From Corynebacterium sp. CNCTC7651 (GTDB lineage: Bacteria; Actinomycetota; Actinomycetes; Mycobacteriales; Mycobacteriaceae), in assembly GCF_021496665.1 (NCBI RefSeq), contig NZ_CP071246.1, positions 496,001 to 560,000 of the forward strand: DNA of 64,000 nt, read 5' to 3'. The notes beneath the pieces were generated by a model. It had not been told where the DNA came from and made no database searches. It saw only the letters and a list, made by a program, of their open reading frames with translations. Positions 42,739 through 53,318 of the stretch are shown piece after piece. The translations under genes were made by a program, and so were the position numbers. Every line of letters begins with the position of its first letter. Within the stretch, counting starts at the first letter, position 1.

Positions 42739-44202
42739 GTGACAACCCGACACGCGACCCCCGAGGCCGCCACGGAACCTACAGGCGGCCTTGACCGCTT
42801 CTTCCACATCTCTGAGCGCGGCTCCACCGTGGGCCGCGAAATCCGCGGCGGTGTGGTCACGTTCTTCGCGATGGCCTACATCGTGCTGCTCAACCCGCTG
42901 ATCATCGGCACCAGCCCGGACCGCGACGGCGTGGTCCTGGGCATCCCGCAGGTCGCCGCTGTGACCGCGCTGGTTGCCGGCGTGATGTGCATCCTCTTCG
43001 GCGTGATTGCCAAGTACCCCTTCGGCATCGCCACCGGCCTGGGCCTGAACACCCTGGTTGCGGTGACGCTGGTGGGGCAGCAGGGCCTGACCTGGCCGGA
43101 GGCGATGGGCCTGGTAGTCATCGACGGCATCATCATCTGCATCCTCGCCGTCACCGGTTTCCGCACCGCCGTCTTCAACGCCATCCCGAACTCCATGAAG
43201 GTGGCCATGAGCGTGGGCATCGGCATGTTCATCGCCATGATCGGCCTCGTGGACGCGGGCTTTGTACGCCGCGTGCCGGACGCCGCGATGACCACCGTGC
43301 CGGTGCAGCTGGGCTTCGAGGGCTCCATCGCGTCCTGGCCCACCCTGGTGTTTGTGCTGGGCCTGGTGATCTGCGGCTTCATGGTGGTGCGCAACGTCCC
43401 GGGCGGCCTGTTCATCGGCATCGTGGTCACCACCATCATCGCCATGATCGTGGAAGCGCTCACCGGCGCAGGCTCCTCGGCGGATGACCCGCACGGCTGG
43501 TCCCTTGCTGTCCCGCGCCTGCCGGAATCCTTTGGTGGCAGCCCGGACCTGTCCCTGGTGGGCAACGTGGACCTCTTCGGCGCGTTCATCAACGTCGGCG
43601 CGGTGGCTGCGTCGCTCATGGTGTTCACCCTCGTGCTGGCGAACTTTTTCGACGCCATGGGCACCATGACCGCACTCGGCCGCCAGGCCGGTCTCGCGGA
43701 TGAGAACGGCAACCTGCCGGACATGAAGCGCGCCCTGGTCGTCGAGGGCTTCGGCGCCGTGGCGGGCGGCCTCGCGTCCTCCTCCTCCAACACCGTGTAC
43801 GTGGACTCCTCCGCCGGCATCGCGGACGGCGCCCGCACCGGCCTGGCCAACGTAGTCACCGGCCTGCTCTTCCTCGCGGCGATGTTCTTCACCCCGCTCT
43901 ATGAGATCGTGCCCATCGAGGCCGCCGCGCCCGTCCTGGTGGTCGTCGGCGCGCTGATGATGATGCAGGTCGGCTCCATCGAGTGGACCCAGTTCCACAT
44001 CGCGCTGCCGGCGTTTCTCACCATCGTGGTCATGCCGTTCACGTACTCCATCGCCAACGGCATCGGAGTCGGCTTCATCGCCTTCACCGTGATGGCCATG
44101 TTCGCGGGCAAGACCAAAGAGATCCACTGGATCATGTGGCTCATCTCCGCCCTCTTCGTGGTCTACTTCGTGCAGGGTCCGCTGCTCGCCGCACTCAGCT
44201 AA
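42739..44202 (+). CDS. NCS2 family purine permease (AzgA/PbuG-like)
   Basis: Hypoxanthine/guanine/adenine-type proton symporter of 487 residues with about 13 helices. Signatures are REIRGGVVTFFAMAYIVLLNP near the N terminus, GIATGLGLNTLVAV, VLANFFDAMGTMTALGRQAGL and the substrate-site SSSSNTVYVDSSAGIADGARTGL. GTG 42739 is chosen as the only sensible start. It probably serves purine salvage. Confidence 0.93.
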   Translation: MTTRHATPEAATEPTGGLDRFFHISERGSTVGREIRGGVVTFFAMAYIVLLNPLIIGTSPDRDGVVLGIPQVAAVTALVAGVMCILFGVIAKYPFGIATGLGLNTLVAVTLVGQQGLTWPEAMGLVVIDGIIICILAVTGFRTAVFNAIPNSMKVAMSVGIGMFIAMIGLVDAGFVRRVPDAAMTTVPVQLGFEGSIASWPTLVFVLGLVICGFMVVRNVPGGLFIGIVVTTIIAMIVEALTGAGSSADDPHGWSLAVPRLPESFGGSPDLSLVGNVDLFGAFINVGAVAASLMVFTLVLANFFDAMGTMTALGRQAGLADENGNLPDMKRALVVEGFGAVAGGLASSSSNTVYVDSSAGIADGARTGLANVVTGLLFLAAMFFTPLYEIVPIEAAAPVLVVVGALMMMQVGSIEWTQFHIALPAFLTIVVMPFTYSIANGIGVGFIAFTVMAMFAGKTKEIHWIMWLISALFVVYFVQGPLLAALS

Positions 44203-44212
44203 GGCCGGGGCC

Positions 44213-45022
44213 ATGCTTATCGACGATCCCTTGTCACCTCTCCTCGACGACATCCGCGACCTGAAGCATGCCGACGGGGAGCGGGGGCTTGTGATCGCCG
44301 AAGGGCCGCTGGTGTGCGGAAGGTTGCTGGAATCGCGCTTTCCAGTCCGGGCGGTGTTCGGGTTCGGGGGCAGGTTGGAAACGTTCGTCGATACGCATGG
44401 CGCAGAGCTCGAGCGGCGGGGGATTCCCGTGTACGAGATCTCGCGCGCGGTGATGGGGGAAGTTGCGGGCTACGACCTGCACCGCGGGCTCCTGGCGTCC
44501 GCGGACCGGCCCGCGCCGCTGAGCGTGGCCGAAGTGATTGACGGTGCGCGCACCGTCGTGGTGCTGGAGGGGGTGGGGGACCACGAGAACATCGGGTCCA
44601 TCTTCCGCAACGCCGCGGGCATGGGGGTGGACGGCGTGCTGTTCGGCGCGTCCACCGCGGATCCGCTGTACCGCCGCAGCGTGCGGGTGTCTATGGGGCA
44701 CGCGCTGCGCACCCCGTTCGCGCACATCGGCGGCACGCCAACGACGTGGCAGCGCGGCCTGGACGAGCTGCGCCAGGCGGGGTTCCACATCGTGGCGCTC
44801 ACGCCCGCGCCGGACGCGGTGGAGCTGAAGCACGCGCTGGTGGACGCCGCGGGCAAGCAGCATGACAAGGTGGCTTTCCTCGTCGGCGCGGAAGGGCCGG
44901 GCCTGACGGAGCACGCCATGCGCGCCGCGGACGTGCGCGCGCAGATCCCCATGGCGCCCGGCACCGACTCGCTGAACGTGGCCACCAGCGCCGCGGTGGC
45001 GTTCTACGAGCGCAACCGCTAA
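44213..45022 (+). CDS. TrmH/SpoU family RNA 2'-O-methyltransferase
   Basis: SPOUT methyltransferase of 269 residues. The substrate-binding N-terminal domain is followed by motif 1 (LEGVGDHENIGSIFRNAAGMGVDG, with the usual N and R), motif 2 (VAFLVGAEGPGLTEHAMRAAD) and motif 3 (QIPMAPGTDSLNVATSAAVAFYE). Methylates tRNA or rRNA ribose; the exact target is not deducible. It starts 10 nt after the permease stop, so it is likely co-transcribed. Confidence 0.93.
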   Translation: MLIDDPLSPLLDDIRDLKHADGERGLVIAEGPLVCGRLLESRFPVRAVFGFGGRLETFVDTHGAELERRGIPVYEISRAVMGEVAGYDLHRGLLASADRPAPLSVAEVIDGARTVVVLEGVGDHENIGSIFRNAAGMGVDGVLFGASTADPLYRRSVRVSMGHALRTPFAHIGGTPTTWQRGLDELRQAGFHIVALTPAPDAVELKHALVDAAGKQHDKVAFLVGAEGPGLTEHAMRAADVRAQIPMAPGTDSLNVATSAAVAFYERNR

Positions 45023-45027
45023 CTGCG

Positions 45028-45975
45028 CTAACGGTCCGAGTGGCGGATGCGCTCCATCAGCGTGTCCCTGAGCTGGGCAAGCCTGCGTCGCAGGTCTCGC
45101 CAAATGCGGCGCGCTACTGCCGCCGACGCATCCGCGAGCTGGGCAAACTCCTCGCCCTCGCGGTCGTTCTCGCGGACCTCGTAGTCGTCGTACGCCCCGT
45201 CGCCCTCTGCGAACTTGGCAGCCACCTCGCTGACGCTCTTCGCCGGCTTCTCCGGCGCGGCGGCAATCTTCGGCTCCGGGCGGCCGTCTACGGCGTAGCC
45301 CACCACGTGCACATCCGGGCTGTCCGCGCCGGGGGAGAGGTCCACGCCGACCCAGTTGCGCATGGCCTCGCGCATGAGCTCCTTCGGCTCGAACGGCAGC
45401 GTAATGCCGCCCAGCTGCGAGAGGTCCACGCCGACCCAGTTGCGCATGGCCTCGCGCATGAGCTCCTTCGGCTCGAACGGCAGCGTAATGCCGCCCAGCT
45501 GCTCCGCCGTCTCCCCGGCCCAGTACCGTGCCTCAAACGGCTCCGGCATGCCCACGTCTTCCAGTACTCGCTCTCGCGTGGCGGTTAGGGAGCGGCGCAG
45601 GTCCTCGCCCACGTAGTGCGCAAACCCGGCGTAATCGGAGTCCGTGCCCTCCGCGAACAGGTACGTATCCGCGGCCGGCAGCGCCTCGCGCAGGTAGCCC
45701 ATGGTTTCCGTCAGCTTCTCCGAATCCGCGACGAACGTCTGCACCACGGCCACACCCGGGTACCCCGCGATGTAGAACTCGTGGCGGCCGGGTTGGGAGG
45801 ACCGGTTCAGCGGAAATTCCCCAATCGGCGTAATCGGCCACGCCGGGTTGACCTGGCTGAGCAGCTTGCGCCCGAACCCGCGGTCCGCCTTCGGCTCAGT
45901 CTGCAGCACGCCCGCCGGATCCGCGGTGGTGACAAACCAGAACGTGACAACTGCCGGGTAGCTCAGCGCGTGCAT
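45028..45975 (-). CDS. DUF6928-like protein with an exact internal 28-residue duplication
   Basis: A 315-residue protein. The N-terminal 150 residues (RGFGRKLLSQVNPAWPITPIGEFPLNRSS and EFYIAGYPGVAVVQTF in two stretches) resemble DUF6928. Residues about 159-186 and 187-214 are identical copies of a block beginning QLGGITLPFEPKELMREAM. The C-terminal part is acidic then basic (REGEEFAQLADASAAVARRIWRDLRRRL). No catalytic motif recognised. It follows sepH by 7 nt and probably shares its transcript. Confidence 0.75.
   Translation of the reverse strand: MHALSYPAVVTFWFVTTADPAGVLQTEPKADRGFGRKLLSQVNPAWPITPIGEFPLNRSSQPGRHEFYIAGYPGVAVVQTFVADSEKLTETMGYLREALPAADTYLFAEGTDSDYAGFAHYVGEDLRRSLTATRERVLEDVGMPEPFEARYWAGETAEQLGGITLPFEPKELMREAMRNWVGVDLSQLGGITLPFEPKELMREAMRNWVGVDLSPGADSPDVHVVGYAVDGRPEPKIAAAPEKPAKSVSEVAAKFAEGDGAYDDYEVRENDREGEEFAQLADASAAVARRIWRDLRRRLAQLRDTLMERIRHSDR
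45335..45502. repeat. Exact 84-bp in-frame tandem duplication
   Basis: 45335-45418 and 45419-45502 are identical over 84 bp inside the DUF6928-like gene. The unit is a multiple of three, so the frame is kept and 28 residues are doubled. No divergence between copies indicates a very recent event or an assembly artefact. Confidence 0.95.
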
Positions 45976-45982
45976 GCCACAC

Positions 45983-46900
45983 CTACTTCTTCGGTCGCTT
46001 CGGGGTGGTGCGCACGCCCAGCAGCACGTCTTCCCAGTGCGGGGTCACTGCCTTTCGCCGCCGCTGCTGCGGCTGCGCTTCCTCATCCGGGTGGCGCAGG
46101 AAATCGCCCTCCGCGACCGTTTCTTCGCCCTCGAACTCGGCGTCGGCAGGCGAAAGCTCGGGCTCCGCTTCCCGACGGAAGCTTTGCGTATCGACGGCCG
46201 TCAGCGAGCGCACCGGCTGCACAAAATCCGGGTCCGTAAGATCCGCGGCCACAGCGTTGCGAGCCTCCGTCGTTGCCGCCGAACCCATCTTCCGGGTGTA
46301 CGACCACAGGGCCTCGTTATCCGTCAGCCCTGCCTGCCAGCGCACGTGGACAACCCAGGCGTCGCCGGGTTCGCGGGTGGCGTCCCAGGAAGCGTCGGCA
46401 AGCGAGTGCCCGCGAGCGGCGAAGGCGGACGCCAGGATTTCGAAAAGCGTGAGTTTGGCGGGGCCGTCCTCGCGCAGCGGGTGGGACTGCTTCGCGGCCT
46501 CCGCCACCTGGGAGCGCTCCAGCAGCACCGGGTGCGCGTACGGCTCCACGCGGGACAGCGCGGTGGCGTACAGCGGGTCCGGCTCCGGCAGCGTCCGCTC
46601 CTTGGGAGCCGGAGCCTCTGCGGCGGCGGGATCTGCGCCGTCGGCGCCGGCTTCGGCGAAGTCCGCCGGGGTTACGTCGGCCTCTGCAGCGCCCTCGGCC
46701 TCAGCCGGTGCCGGAGTGTCGTCGGCGGAGGGCACCGCGAACAGGGTGCTGCCGGTGGACTGCGCCTCGGCCGCCGGTTCCCGCTGCTCCCGCTCGTCCT
46801 GCAGCTCGGCGCGCGCGAGCTGGTAGCGGACACCGTCAGTGTCAATCAGGACAAGAAACGTCTCCGTCGATTCCTCGTGGCTGAGGTGCAGCTCGCGCAT
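45983..46900 (-). CDS. sepH: Septation protein SepH
   Basis: Actinobacterial FtsZ regulator (formerly DUF3071), 305 residues. The N terminus MRELHLSHEESTETFLVLIDTDG and helix-turn-helix-like region LTLFEILASAFAARGHSLADASW with WVVHVRWQAGLTDNEALWSYTRK are the SepH core; a long Ala/Pro/Glu linker separates it from the N-terminal part, and the basic end RRRKAVTPHWEDVLLGVR is conserved. In Streptomyces SepH stimulates FtsZ assembly (known). It lies directly downstream of serC. Confidence 0.9.
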   Translation of the reverse strand: MRELHLSHEESTETFLVLIDTDGVRYQLARAELQDEREQREPAAEAQSTGSTLFAVPSADDTPAPAEAEGAAEADVTPADFAEAGADGADPAAAEAPAPKERTLPEPDPLYATALSRVEPYAHPVLLERSQVAEAAKQSHPLREDGPAKLTLFEILASAFAARGHSLADASWDATREPGDAWVVHVRWQAGLTDNEALWSYTRKMGSAATTEARNAVAADLTDPDFVQPVRSLTAVDTQSFRREAEPELSPADAEFEGEETVAEGDFLRHPDEEAQPQQRRRKAVTPHWEDVLLGVRTTPKRPKK

Positions 46901-46955
46901 GGCTCTCCCTATTCGGCGGACAAGATCGTGCCCAGACTATCCCAGAAGCAGGCGT

Positions 46956-48200
<1,245 letters not shown>

Positions 48201-48229
48201 TCAGTTTGTGTCAGGCGGGTCACAGCGGG

Positions 48230-48238
48230 TGCTAGGAT
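48230..48238 (+). promoter_or_regulatory. Predicted extended -10 element of the gltA promoter
   Basis: TGCTAGGAT is an extended -10 about 90 bp before the gltA start; no good -35 is seen. The 240-bp serC-gltA gap probably holds both promoters. Confidence 0.4.
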
Positions 48239-48326
48239 GGACGCATACATCCACCGGCCTTGGTGCGTGGTCGCCGAAATGCGCCTCTCACCTGGGCCGG
48301 ATCCACGAAACAAGGAAGGGTTACTC

Positions 48327-49622
48327 GTGGCTTCTGAGAACGAGAACAAGGCAGTACTTCACTACCCTGGCGGCGAGTTTGAGATGGACATCATGCCCGC
48401 CACCGAAGGCAACGACGGCATCGTCCTGGGCAAGATGCTGAGCGAGACCGGCTACGTCACCTTCGACCCGGGCTACGTCTCCACCGGTTCCACCGAGTCC
48501 AAGATCACCTACATCGACGGCGACAACGGCATCCTGCGCTACCGCGGCTACGACATCGCGGACCTGGCCAACAACGCCACCTTCAACGAGGTCTCCTACC
48601 TCCTGATCAACGGCGAGCTGCCGAACGCGGAGCAGCACGAGGCGTTTTCCAACGACATCCGCCACCACACCCTCCTGGACGAGGACTTCAAGGCCGCGTT
48701 CAACGTCTTCCCGCGCAACGCGCACCCAATGGCTGTGCTCGCGTCTTCCGTGAACATTCTCTCCGCCTACTACCAGGACCAGCTCAACCCGCTGGATGAG
48801 GAGCAGCTGGACAAGGCCACCGTGCGCCTGATGGCCAAGGTGCCGATGCTGGCTGCGTACGCCTACCGCGCATCCCGCGGTAAGCCGTACATGTACCCGG
48901 ACAACAAGCTGAACCAGACCGAGAACTTCCTGCGCATGATGTTCGGATACCCGACCGAGGAGTATGAGGTTGACCCGGTCCTGTCCAAGGCGATGGAGAA
49001 GCTGCTCATCCTGCACGCTGACCACGAGCAGAACTGCTCCACCTCCACCGTCCGCATGATCGCTTCCGCGCAGGCCAACATGTTCGTGGCCATCGCCGGC
49101 GGCATCAACGCCCTGGCCGGCCCGCTGCACGGCGGCGCGAACCAGGCCGTGCTGGAGATGCTGGAGGACATCCAGAAGAACAACGGCGGCGACGCAACCG
49201 ACTTCATGAACCGCGTGAAGAACAAGGAAAAGGGCGTCCGCCTGATGGGCTTCGGCCACCGCGTGTACAAGAACTACGACCCGCGCGCGGCCATTGTGAA
49301 GGACACCGCGCACGAGGTGCTGGAGCACCTGGGCGGCGACGAGATGCTGGACCTCGCCATGAAGCTCGAGGAGATCGCGCTGAACGACGAGTACTTCATC
49401 CAGCGCAAGCTGTACCCGAACGTGGACTTCTACACCGGTCTGATCTACCGCGCCATGGGCTTCCCGACGGACTTCTTCACCGTCCTGTTCGCCATCGGCC
49501 GCCTGCCGGGCTGGATTGCCCAGTACCGCGAGCAGCTGGAGATGAACTCCAAGATCAACCGCCCGCGCCAGATCTACACCGGCTACGAGCACCGCGAGTT
49601 CGTGCCGAAGGACCAGCGCTAA
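48327..49622 (+). CDS. gltA: Citrate synthase
   Basis: Hexameric type II citrate synthase of 431 residues that condenses oxaloacetate and acetyl-CoA. GTG 48327 gives VASENENKAVLHYPGGEFE. Active-site regions are LHADHEQNCSTSTVRM, GPLHGGANQAVLEML, GFGHRVYKNYDPRA and VDFYTGLIYRAMG, with GRLPGWIAQYREQ near the end. Many in-frame upstream codons exist but are not homologous. Confidence 0.97.
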   Translation: MASENENKAVLHYPGGEFEMDIMPATEGNDGIVLGKMLSETGYVTFDPGYVSTGSTESKITYIDGDNGILRYRGYDIADLANNATFNEVSYLLINGELPNAEQHEAFSNDIRHHTLLDEDFKAAFNVFPRNAHPMAVLASSVNILSAYYQDQLNPLDEEQLDKATVRLMAKVPMLAAYAYRASRGKPYMYPDNKLNQTENFLRMMFGYPTEEYEVDPVLSKAMEKLLILHADHEQNCSTSTVRMIASAQANMFVAIAGGINALAGPLHGGANQAVLEMLEDIQKNNGGDATDFMNRVKNKEKGVRLMGFGHRVYKNYDPRAAIVKDTAHEVLEHLGGDEMLDLAMKLEEIALNDEYFIQRKLYPNVDFYTGLIYRAMGFPTDFFTVLFAIGRLPGWIAQYREQLEMNSKINRPRQIYTGYEHREFVPKDQR

Positions 49623-49757
49623 ACGCTCTCGCGCGCGTCGGGGTGTAGCCCGCGGCGCCTCAACCGTCGGTATCGGCCTTTCCCTTATACTTTGGGGAAG
49701 TCCGTTCCGGCGGTTTTGCTATGCCGCCATCAAAAACGTGCAAGGAGATTGCCAGCT

Positions 49758-50123
49758 ATGGAGAAGCCCACCATCGACGTTCCGCAGGAGACGGCGCCGG
49801 TAGACCTCGTGATCGAGGACATTGTGATCGGTGACGGCGCCGAGGCTGTTGCTGGCGGCTACGTCAAGGTGCACTACCTCGGCGTGACGTATGACAGCGG
49901 CAAGGAGTTCGACTCCACCTGGGACCGCGGCGAAGCGGCCGAGTTCCCGCTCGACGGCCTGATTGCAGGCTGGCAGGAGGGCATCCCGGGCATGCGCGTC
50001 GGCGGCCGCCGCGAGCTGACCATTCCGCCGGAGATGGCGTACGGCCCCGCTGGCGGCGGTCACCCGCTGGCCGGCCGCACCCTGGTCTTTGTCATCGACC
50101 TTCTCGACGCAAACGAGGGCTAG
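49758..50123 (+). CDS. FKBP-type peptidyl-prolyl cis-trans isomerase
   Basis: Cytoplasmic foldase of 121 residues with one FKBP domain: VKVHYLGVTYDSGKEFDSTWDRG, FPLDGLIAGWQEGIPGMRVGGRRELTIPPEMAYG and GHPLAGRTLVFVIDLLD across the fold. No signal peptide. ATG 49758 with CAAGGAGA. The gltA-fkbA order is conserved in corynebacteria as I recall it. Confidence 0.94.
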   Translation: MEKPTIDVPQETAPVDLVIEDIVIGDGAEAVAGGYVKVHYLGVTYDSGKEFDSTWDRGEAAEFPLDGLIAGWQEGIPGMRVGGRRELTIPPEMAYGPAGGGHPLAGRTLVFVIDLLDANEG

Positions 50124-50125
50124 GC

Positions 50126-50953
50126 ATGCGCATCCCAGTTACCACGCTTAACGACGGTTATGATTTCCCTCTCCTCGGCCTCGGCACCTACAAGCTGAAG
50201 CCTGAGGAGACGGAGCGGATCGTGCGCACCGCGATCGAGCTCGGCTACCGCCACATCGACACCGCATCGCTCTACGGGAACGAGGTTGAGGTGGGCAAGG
50301 CCGTCAACGCAGCGATTGCGGCGGGGGACGTGACGCGCGAGGAGCTGTTCATCACCACCAAGCTGTGGAACGATGACCAGCACCGCGCCGCCGAGGCGTA
50401 CCAGGAGTCCCTGAAGCGCCTGGACCTCGAGTTCATCGACCTGTACCTGGTGCACTGGCCGGTGCCGCAGCAGGGCACCTACGTCCAGGCCTTCGAGCAG
50501 ATCGTGCAGCTGCAGGGCATGGGCCAGCTGCAGAGTGTCGGCGTGGCCAACTTCTACGAGGAGGTGCTGGACGAAATCATCGCCAAGACCGGAGTCACCC
50601 CCGTGCTGAACCAGGTGGAGCTGCACGCGGGCTTCACGCAGCCGGAGCTGCGCGCGTACCACGATGCCCGCGACATTGTCACCGAGGCGTGGGCGCCGCT
50701 GGCCCGCGGCGAGAACCTGGACGCGCCGGAGATTGTCGCCGTCGCGGACAAGCACGGCAAGACCCCCGCCCAGGTCGCGCTGGCGTACCTGCTGCACCTC
50801 GGCTGCTCCGTGGTGCCGAAGACCTCCAACCCGCAGCGCTTGGTGGAGAATCTCGGCGCAGTGGAGCTCACGCTTGATAGCGAAGACGTGGCCGCCCTAG
50901 ATGCCGTTAAGGGCGGGCGCATGTCGGGGGATCCGCGTACGTTCCCGAATTAG
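50126..50953 (+). CDS. Aldo/keto reductase (2,5-diketogluconate-reductase-like)
   Basis: NADPH-dependent carbonyl reductase of 275 residues. The catalytic tetrad is visible: D and Y in HIDTASLYGNE, K in FITTKLWND and H in YLVHWPVP. NADPH-binding VVPKTSNPQRLVENL is at the C terminus. It starts 2 nt after the FKBP stop, so they are co-transcribed. In C. glutamicum the equivalent position is, to my memory, held by a carboxylase-subunit gene, so this may be a local replacement. Confidence 0.93.
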   Translation: MRIPVTTLNDGYDFPLLGLGTYKLKPEETERIVRTAIELGYRHIDTASLYGNEVEVGKAVNAAIAAGDVTREELFITTKLWNDDQHRAAEAYQESLKRLDLEFIDLYLVHWPVPQQGTYVQAFEQIVQLQGMGQLQSVGVANFYEEVLDEIIAKTGVTPVLNQVELHAGFTQPELRAYHDARDIVTEAWAPLARGENLDAPEIVAVADKHGKTPAQVALAYLLHLGCSVVPKTSNPQRLVENLGAVELTLDSEDVAALDAVKGGRMSGDPRTFPN

Positions 50954-50979
50954 CGTCGAAAAGCTTCAATGCTTCGTTG

Positions 50980-51008
50980 AGGGTCCGCCGCCATGCGGGC
51001 CCTTTTTC
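50980..51008 (+). terminator. Rho-independent terminator after the aldo/keto reductase
   Basis: GGGTCCGC and GCGGGCCC pair around CGCCAT, followed by TTTTT. Confidence 0.9.
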
Positions 51009-51208
51009 GTGCCCGGGGGTAGTTGTAGTACCAAAAGTTTCTGCACGTTGTTGACGCGTGCGGGGGTGGGAAGGGGAAAGCGAACCTGAACGTTGGTTCA
51101 GAAAATGTGGGATAGGTTACATTCTTTCTGTCTAGTTGCAGGACCCTCACTTGGAGGGAACTGCGACGAGGCGAGTGTCTATCGTCTTAGCAAGAAAGGA
51201 TTGAGGCC

Positions 51209-51547
51209 GTGGCCGGATCTACAGCTATCCCGACTCGACGTGAGCCCACTCCAGAAGAGTTCATTGCAATGCAGCAGAGCTCTGAATTCCAGGAGTTGCG
51301 CGGCACGTTCCGCGGATTCACGTTCCCTGTGATGATCGCGTCGCTTGTTTGGTACCTCCTCTACGTGCTGGTGGCAACGTTCGCGTCTGACTTCATGGCC
51401 CGACCGCTCCTAGGCCTCAACGTGGGCCTGTGGCTGGGTCTGCTGCAGTTCATCACCACCTTCGCCATCACCTGGATCTACGTGAACTGGGCAAACAAGA
51501 ACATTGAGCCGCGTGCGGCGCACATCCGTGAAGTGATGGAGGGCTAG
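51209..51547 (+). CDS. DUF485 membrane protein, partner of MctC
   Basis: A 112-residue protein with two membrane helices (GFTFPVMIASLVWYLLYVLVA and GLWLGLLQFITTFAITWIYV) separated by ASDFMARPLLGLNV, the DUF485 plan. GTG 51209 follows AAGGATTGAG. Such genes precede acetate/pyruvate symporters of the SSS family, here mctC 4 nt downstream. The 200-bp upstream region has an inverted repeat GAAC/GTTC at about 51082-51099 and a likely -10 TAGGTT near 51111. Confidence 0.92.
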   Translation: MAGSTAIPTRREPTPEEFIAMQQSSEFQELRGTFRGFTFPVMIASLVWYLLYVLVATFASDFMARPLLGLNVGLWLGLLQFITTFAITWIYVNWANKNIEPRAAHIREVMEG

Positions 51548-51551
51548 AGCC

Positions 51552-53195
51552 ATGCAGACGACTCTTCTCGCGGCACCCGCCGCACAGGCAACCGGCAACC
51601 CGATCCTGAACATCGCCGTCTTCGGCATCTTCATCGCGGTCACCCTCTTTGTGGTGACCCGCGCTGGCAAGACCACCAGCGAAGCTTCCGACTTCTACAC
51701 CGGCGGCGCCACCTTCAACGGCACCCAGAACGGCCTCGCCATCGCGGGTGACTACCTCTCCGCAGCATCCTTCCTGGGCATCGTCGGCTCCATCGCCCTC
51801 AGCGGTTACGACGGCTTCCTCTACTCCATCGGCTTCTTCGTAGCGTGGCTGGTGGCCCTGCTGCTGGTGGCGGAACCGCTGCGTAACGTCGGCCGTTTCA
51901 CCATGGCGGACGTGCTGTCCTTCCGCCTGAAGCAGAAGCCGGTCCGCGTGGCCGCCGCCTTCGGTACCCTCTTCGTGTCGCTGTTCTACCTCATCGCGCA
52001 GATGGCCGGCGCCGGCTCCCTGGTGTCCGTGCTGCTGAACCTGCACTCTTTCACCTCCCAGGCGATCTGTGTCGCCATCGTCGGCGTCATCATGATCATC
52101 TACGTCCTGATCGGCGGCATGAAGGGCACCACCTACGTGCAGATGATCAAGGCCGTCCTGCTCATCGCCGGTGTCGCCATCATGGCCGTCCTGGTGTTTG
52201 TGAAGCTGCGCGGCGGCAACCTCTTCGACGCGGCAATCGACATGCACGCCAACTCCCAGACCCTGGCAGACAAGGGCTACGCCGCTGAGGCCATCATGCA
52301 GCCGGGCCTGAAGTACGGCGGCACCCTGACCAAGCAGATCGACTTCGTCTCCCTGGGCCTCACCCTGGTGCTGGGTACTGCCGGTCTGCCGCACGTGCTC
52401 ATGCGCTTCTACACGGTGCCGACCGCGAAGGAAGCACGTAAGTCCGTGACCTGGGCCATCGTCCTTATCGGTGCGTTCTACCTGCTCACCCTCATCCTCG
52501 GCTACGCTGCTGCAGCGTTCGTCGGCCCGGACCGCATCCTGGCTGCGCCGGGTGGCGCGAACTCCGCCGCACCGCTCCTGGCGTTCGAGCTCGGCGGCTC
52601 CATCTTCATGGCGCTGATCTCCGCTGTCGCGTTCGCTACGGTGCTTGCGGTGGTGGCCGGCCTGGCAATTACCGCTTCCGCTTCCATCGCCCACGACGTC
52701 TACGACGCTGTGCTCCGCGACGGCAAGTCCTCCGAGGAGGAGCAGGTCCGCGTCTCCCGCATCACCGTGATCGTGCTGGGCATCGTCTCCATCATCCTGG
52801 GCATCCTGGCCATGACCCAGAACGTGGCGTTCCTCGTCTCCCTCGCGTTCGCCATCGCCGCATCTGCGAACCTGCCGACCATCCTGTACTCCCTGTACTG
52901 GAAGAAGTTCAACACCACCGGCGCTGTGTGCTCCATCTACGCGGGCCTGATCTCCTGCCTGCTGCTGATCTTCCTGTCCCCGGCAGTTTCCGGCTCCCCG
53001 AGCTCCATGTTCCCGAACGCTGACTGGGCGATCTTCCCGCTGTCCAGCCCGGGTATCGTCTCCATCCCGATCGGCTTCCTGGCCGGCATCATCGGCACCT
53101 ACCTGGGTAAGCCGGACAACTTCGACGCCCTGCAGGCGGAGATGGAAGTTCGCTCCCTCACCGGTGTTGGTGTGGAGGCTCCGGTCGACCACTAA
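51552..53195 (+). CDS. mctC: Monocarboxylic acid transporter MctC (sodium:solute symporter family)
   Basis: Secondary transporter of 547 residues for pyruvate, acetate and propionate in C. glutamicum. About 13 helices; SSS signatures are SDFYTGGATFNGTQNGLAIAGDYLSAASFLG, GFFVAWLVALLLVAEPLRNVGRFTMADVL and GTAGLPHVLMRFYTVPTAKEARKS spread along the N-terminal two thirds. ATG 51552 lies 4 nt after the DUF485 stop. A strong terminator follows. Control by RamA/RamB is known for the C. glutamicum homologue and not demonstrated here. Confidence 0.94.
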   Translation: MQTTLLAAPAAQATGNPILNIAVFGIFIAVTLFVVTRAGKTTSEASDFYTGGATFNGTQNGLAIAGDYLSAASFLGIVGSIALSGYDGFLYSIGFFVAWLVALLLVAEPLRNVGRFTMADVLSFRLKQKPVRVAAAFGTLFVSLFYLIAQMAGAGSLVSVLLNLHSFTSQAICVAIVGVIMIIYVLIGGMKGTTYVQMIKAVLLIAGVAIMAVLVFVKLRGGNLFDAAIDMHANSQTLADKGYAAEAIMQPGLKYGGTLTKQIDFVSLGLTLVLGTAGLPHVLMRFYTVPTAKEARKSVTWAIVLIGAFYLLTLILGYAAAAFVGPDRILAAPGGANSAAPLLAFELGGSIFMALISAVAFATVLAVVAGLAITASASIAHDVYDAVLRDGKSSEEEQVRVSRITVIVLGIVSIILGILAMTQNVAFLVSLAFAIAASANLPTILYSLYWKKFNTTGAVCSIYAGLISCLLLIFLSPAVSGSPSSMFPNADWAIFPLSSPGIVSIPIGFLAGIIGTYLGKPDNFDALQAEMEVRSLTGVGVEAPVDH

Positions 53196-53212
53196 TCGGA
53201 CACTCCCTATCC

Positions 53213-53248
53213 AAAGCAACGGCGCTCACCCCGCCGTTGCTTTTTTGC
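53213..53248 (+). terminator. Rho-independent terminator of mctC
   Basis: AAAGCAACGGCG and CGCCGTTGCTTTTTT form a 12-bp stem with a T run. Confidence 0.94.
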
Positions 53249-53318
53249 TTTTCGACGATTCCAAGCACACCAACCAGCCCCTCCCCGCAAGGGGAGTGGC
53301 TGGAAAGGGGGAGCGTCG

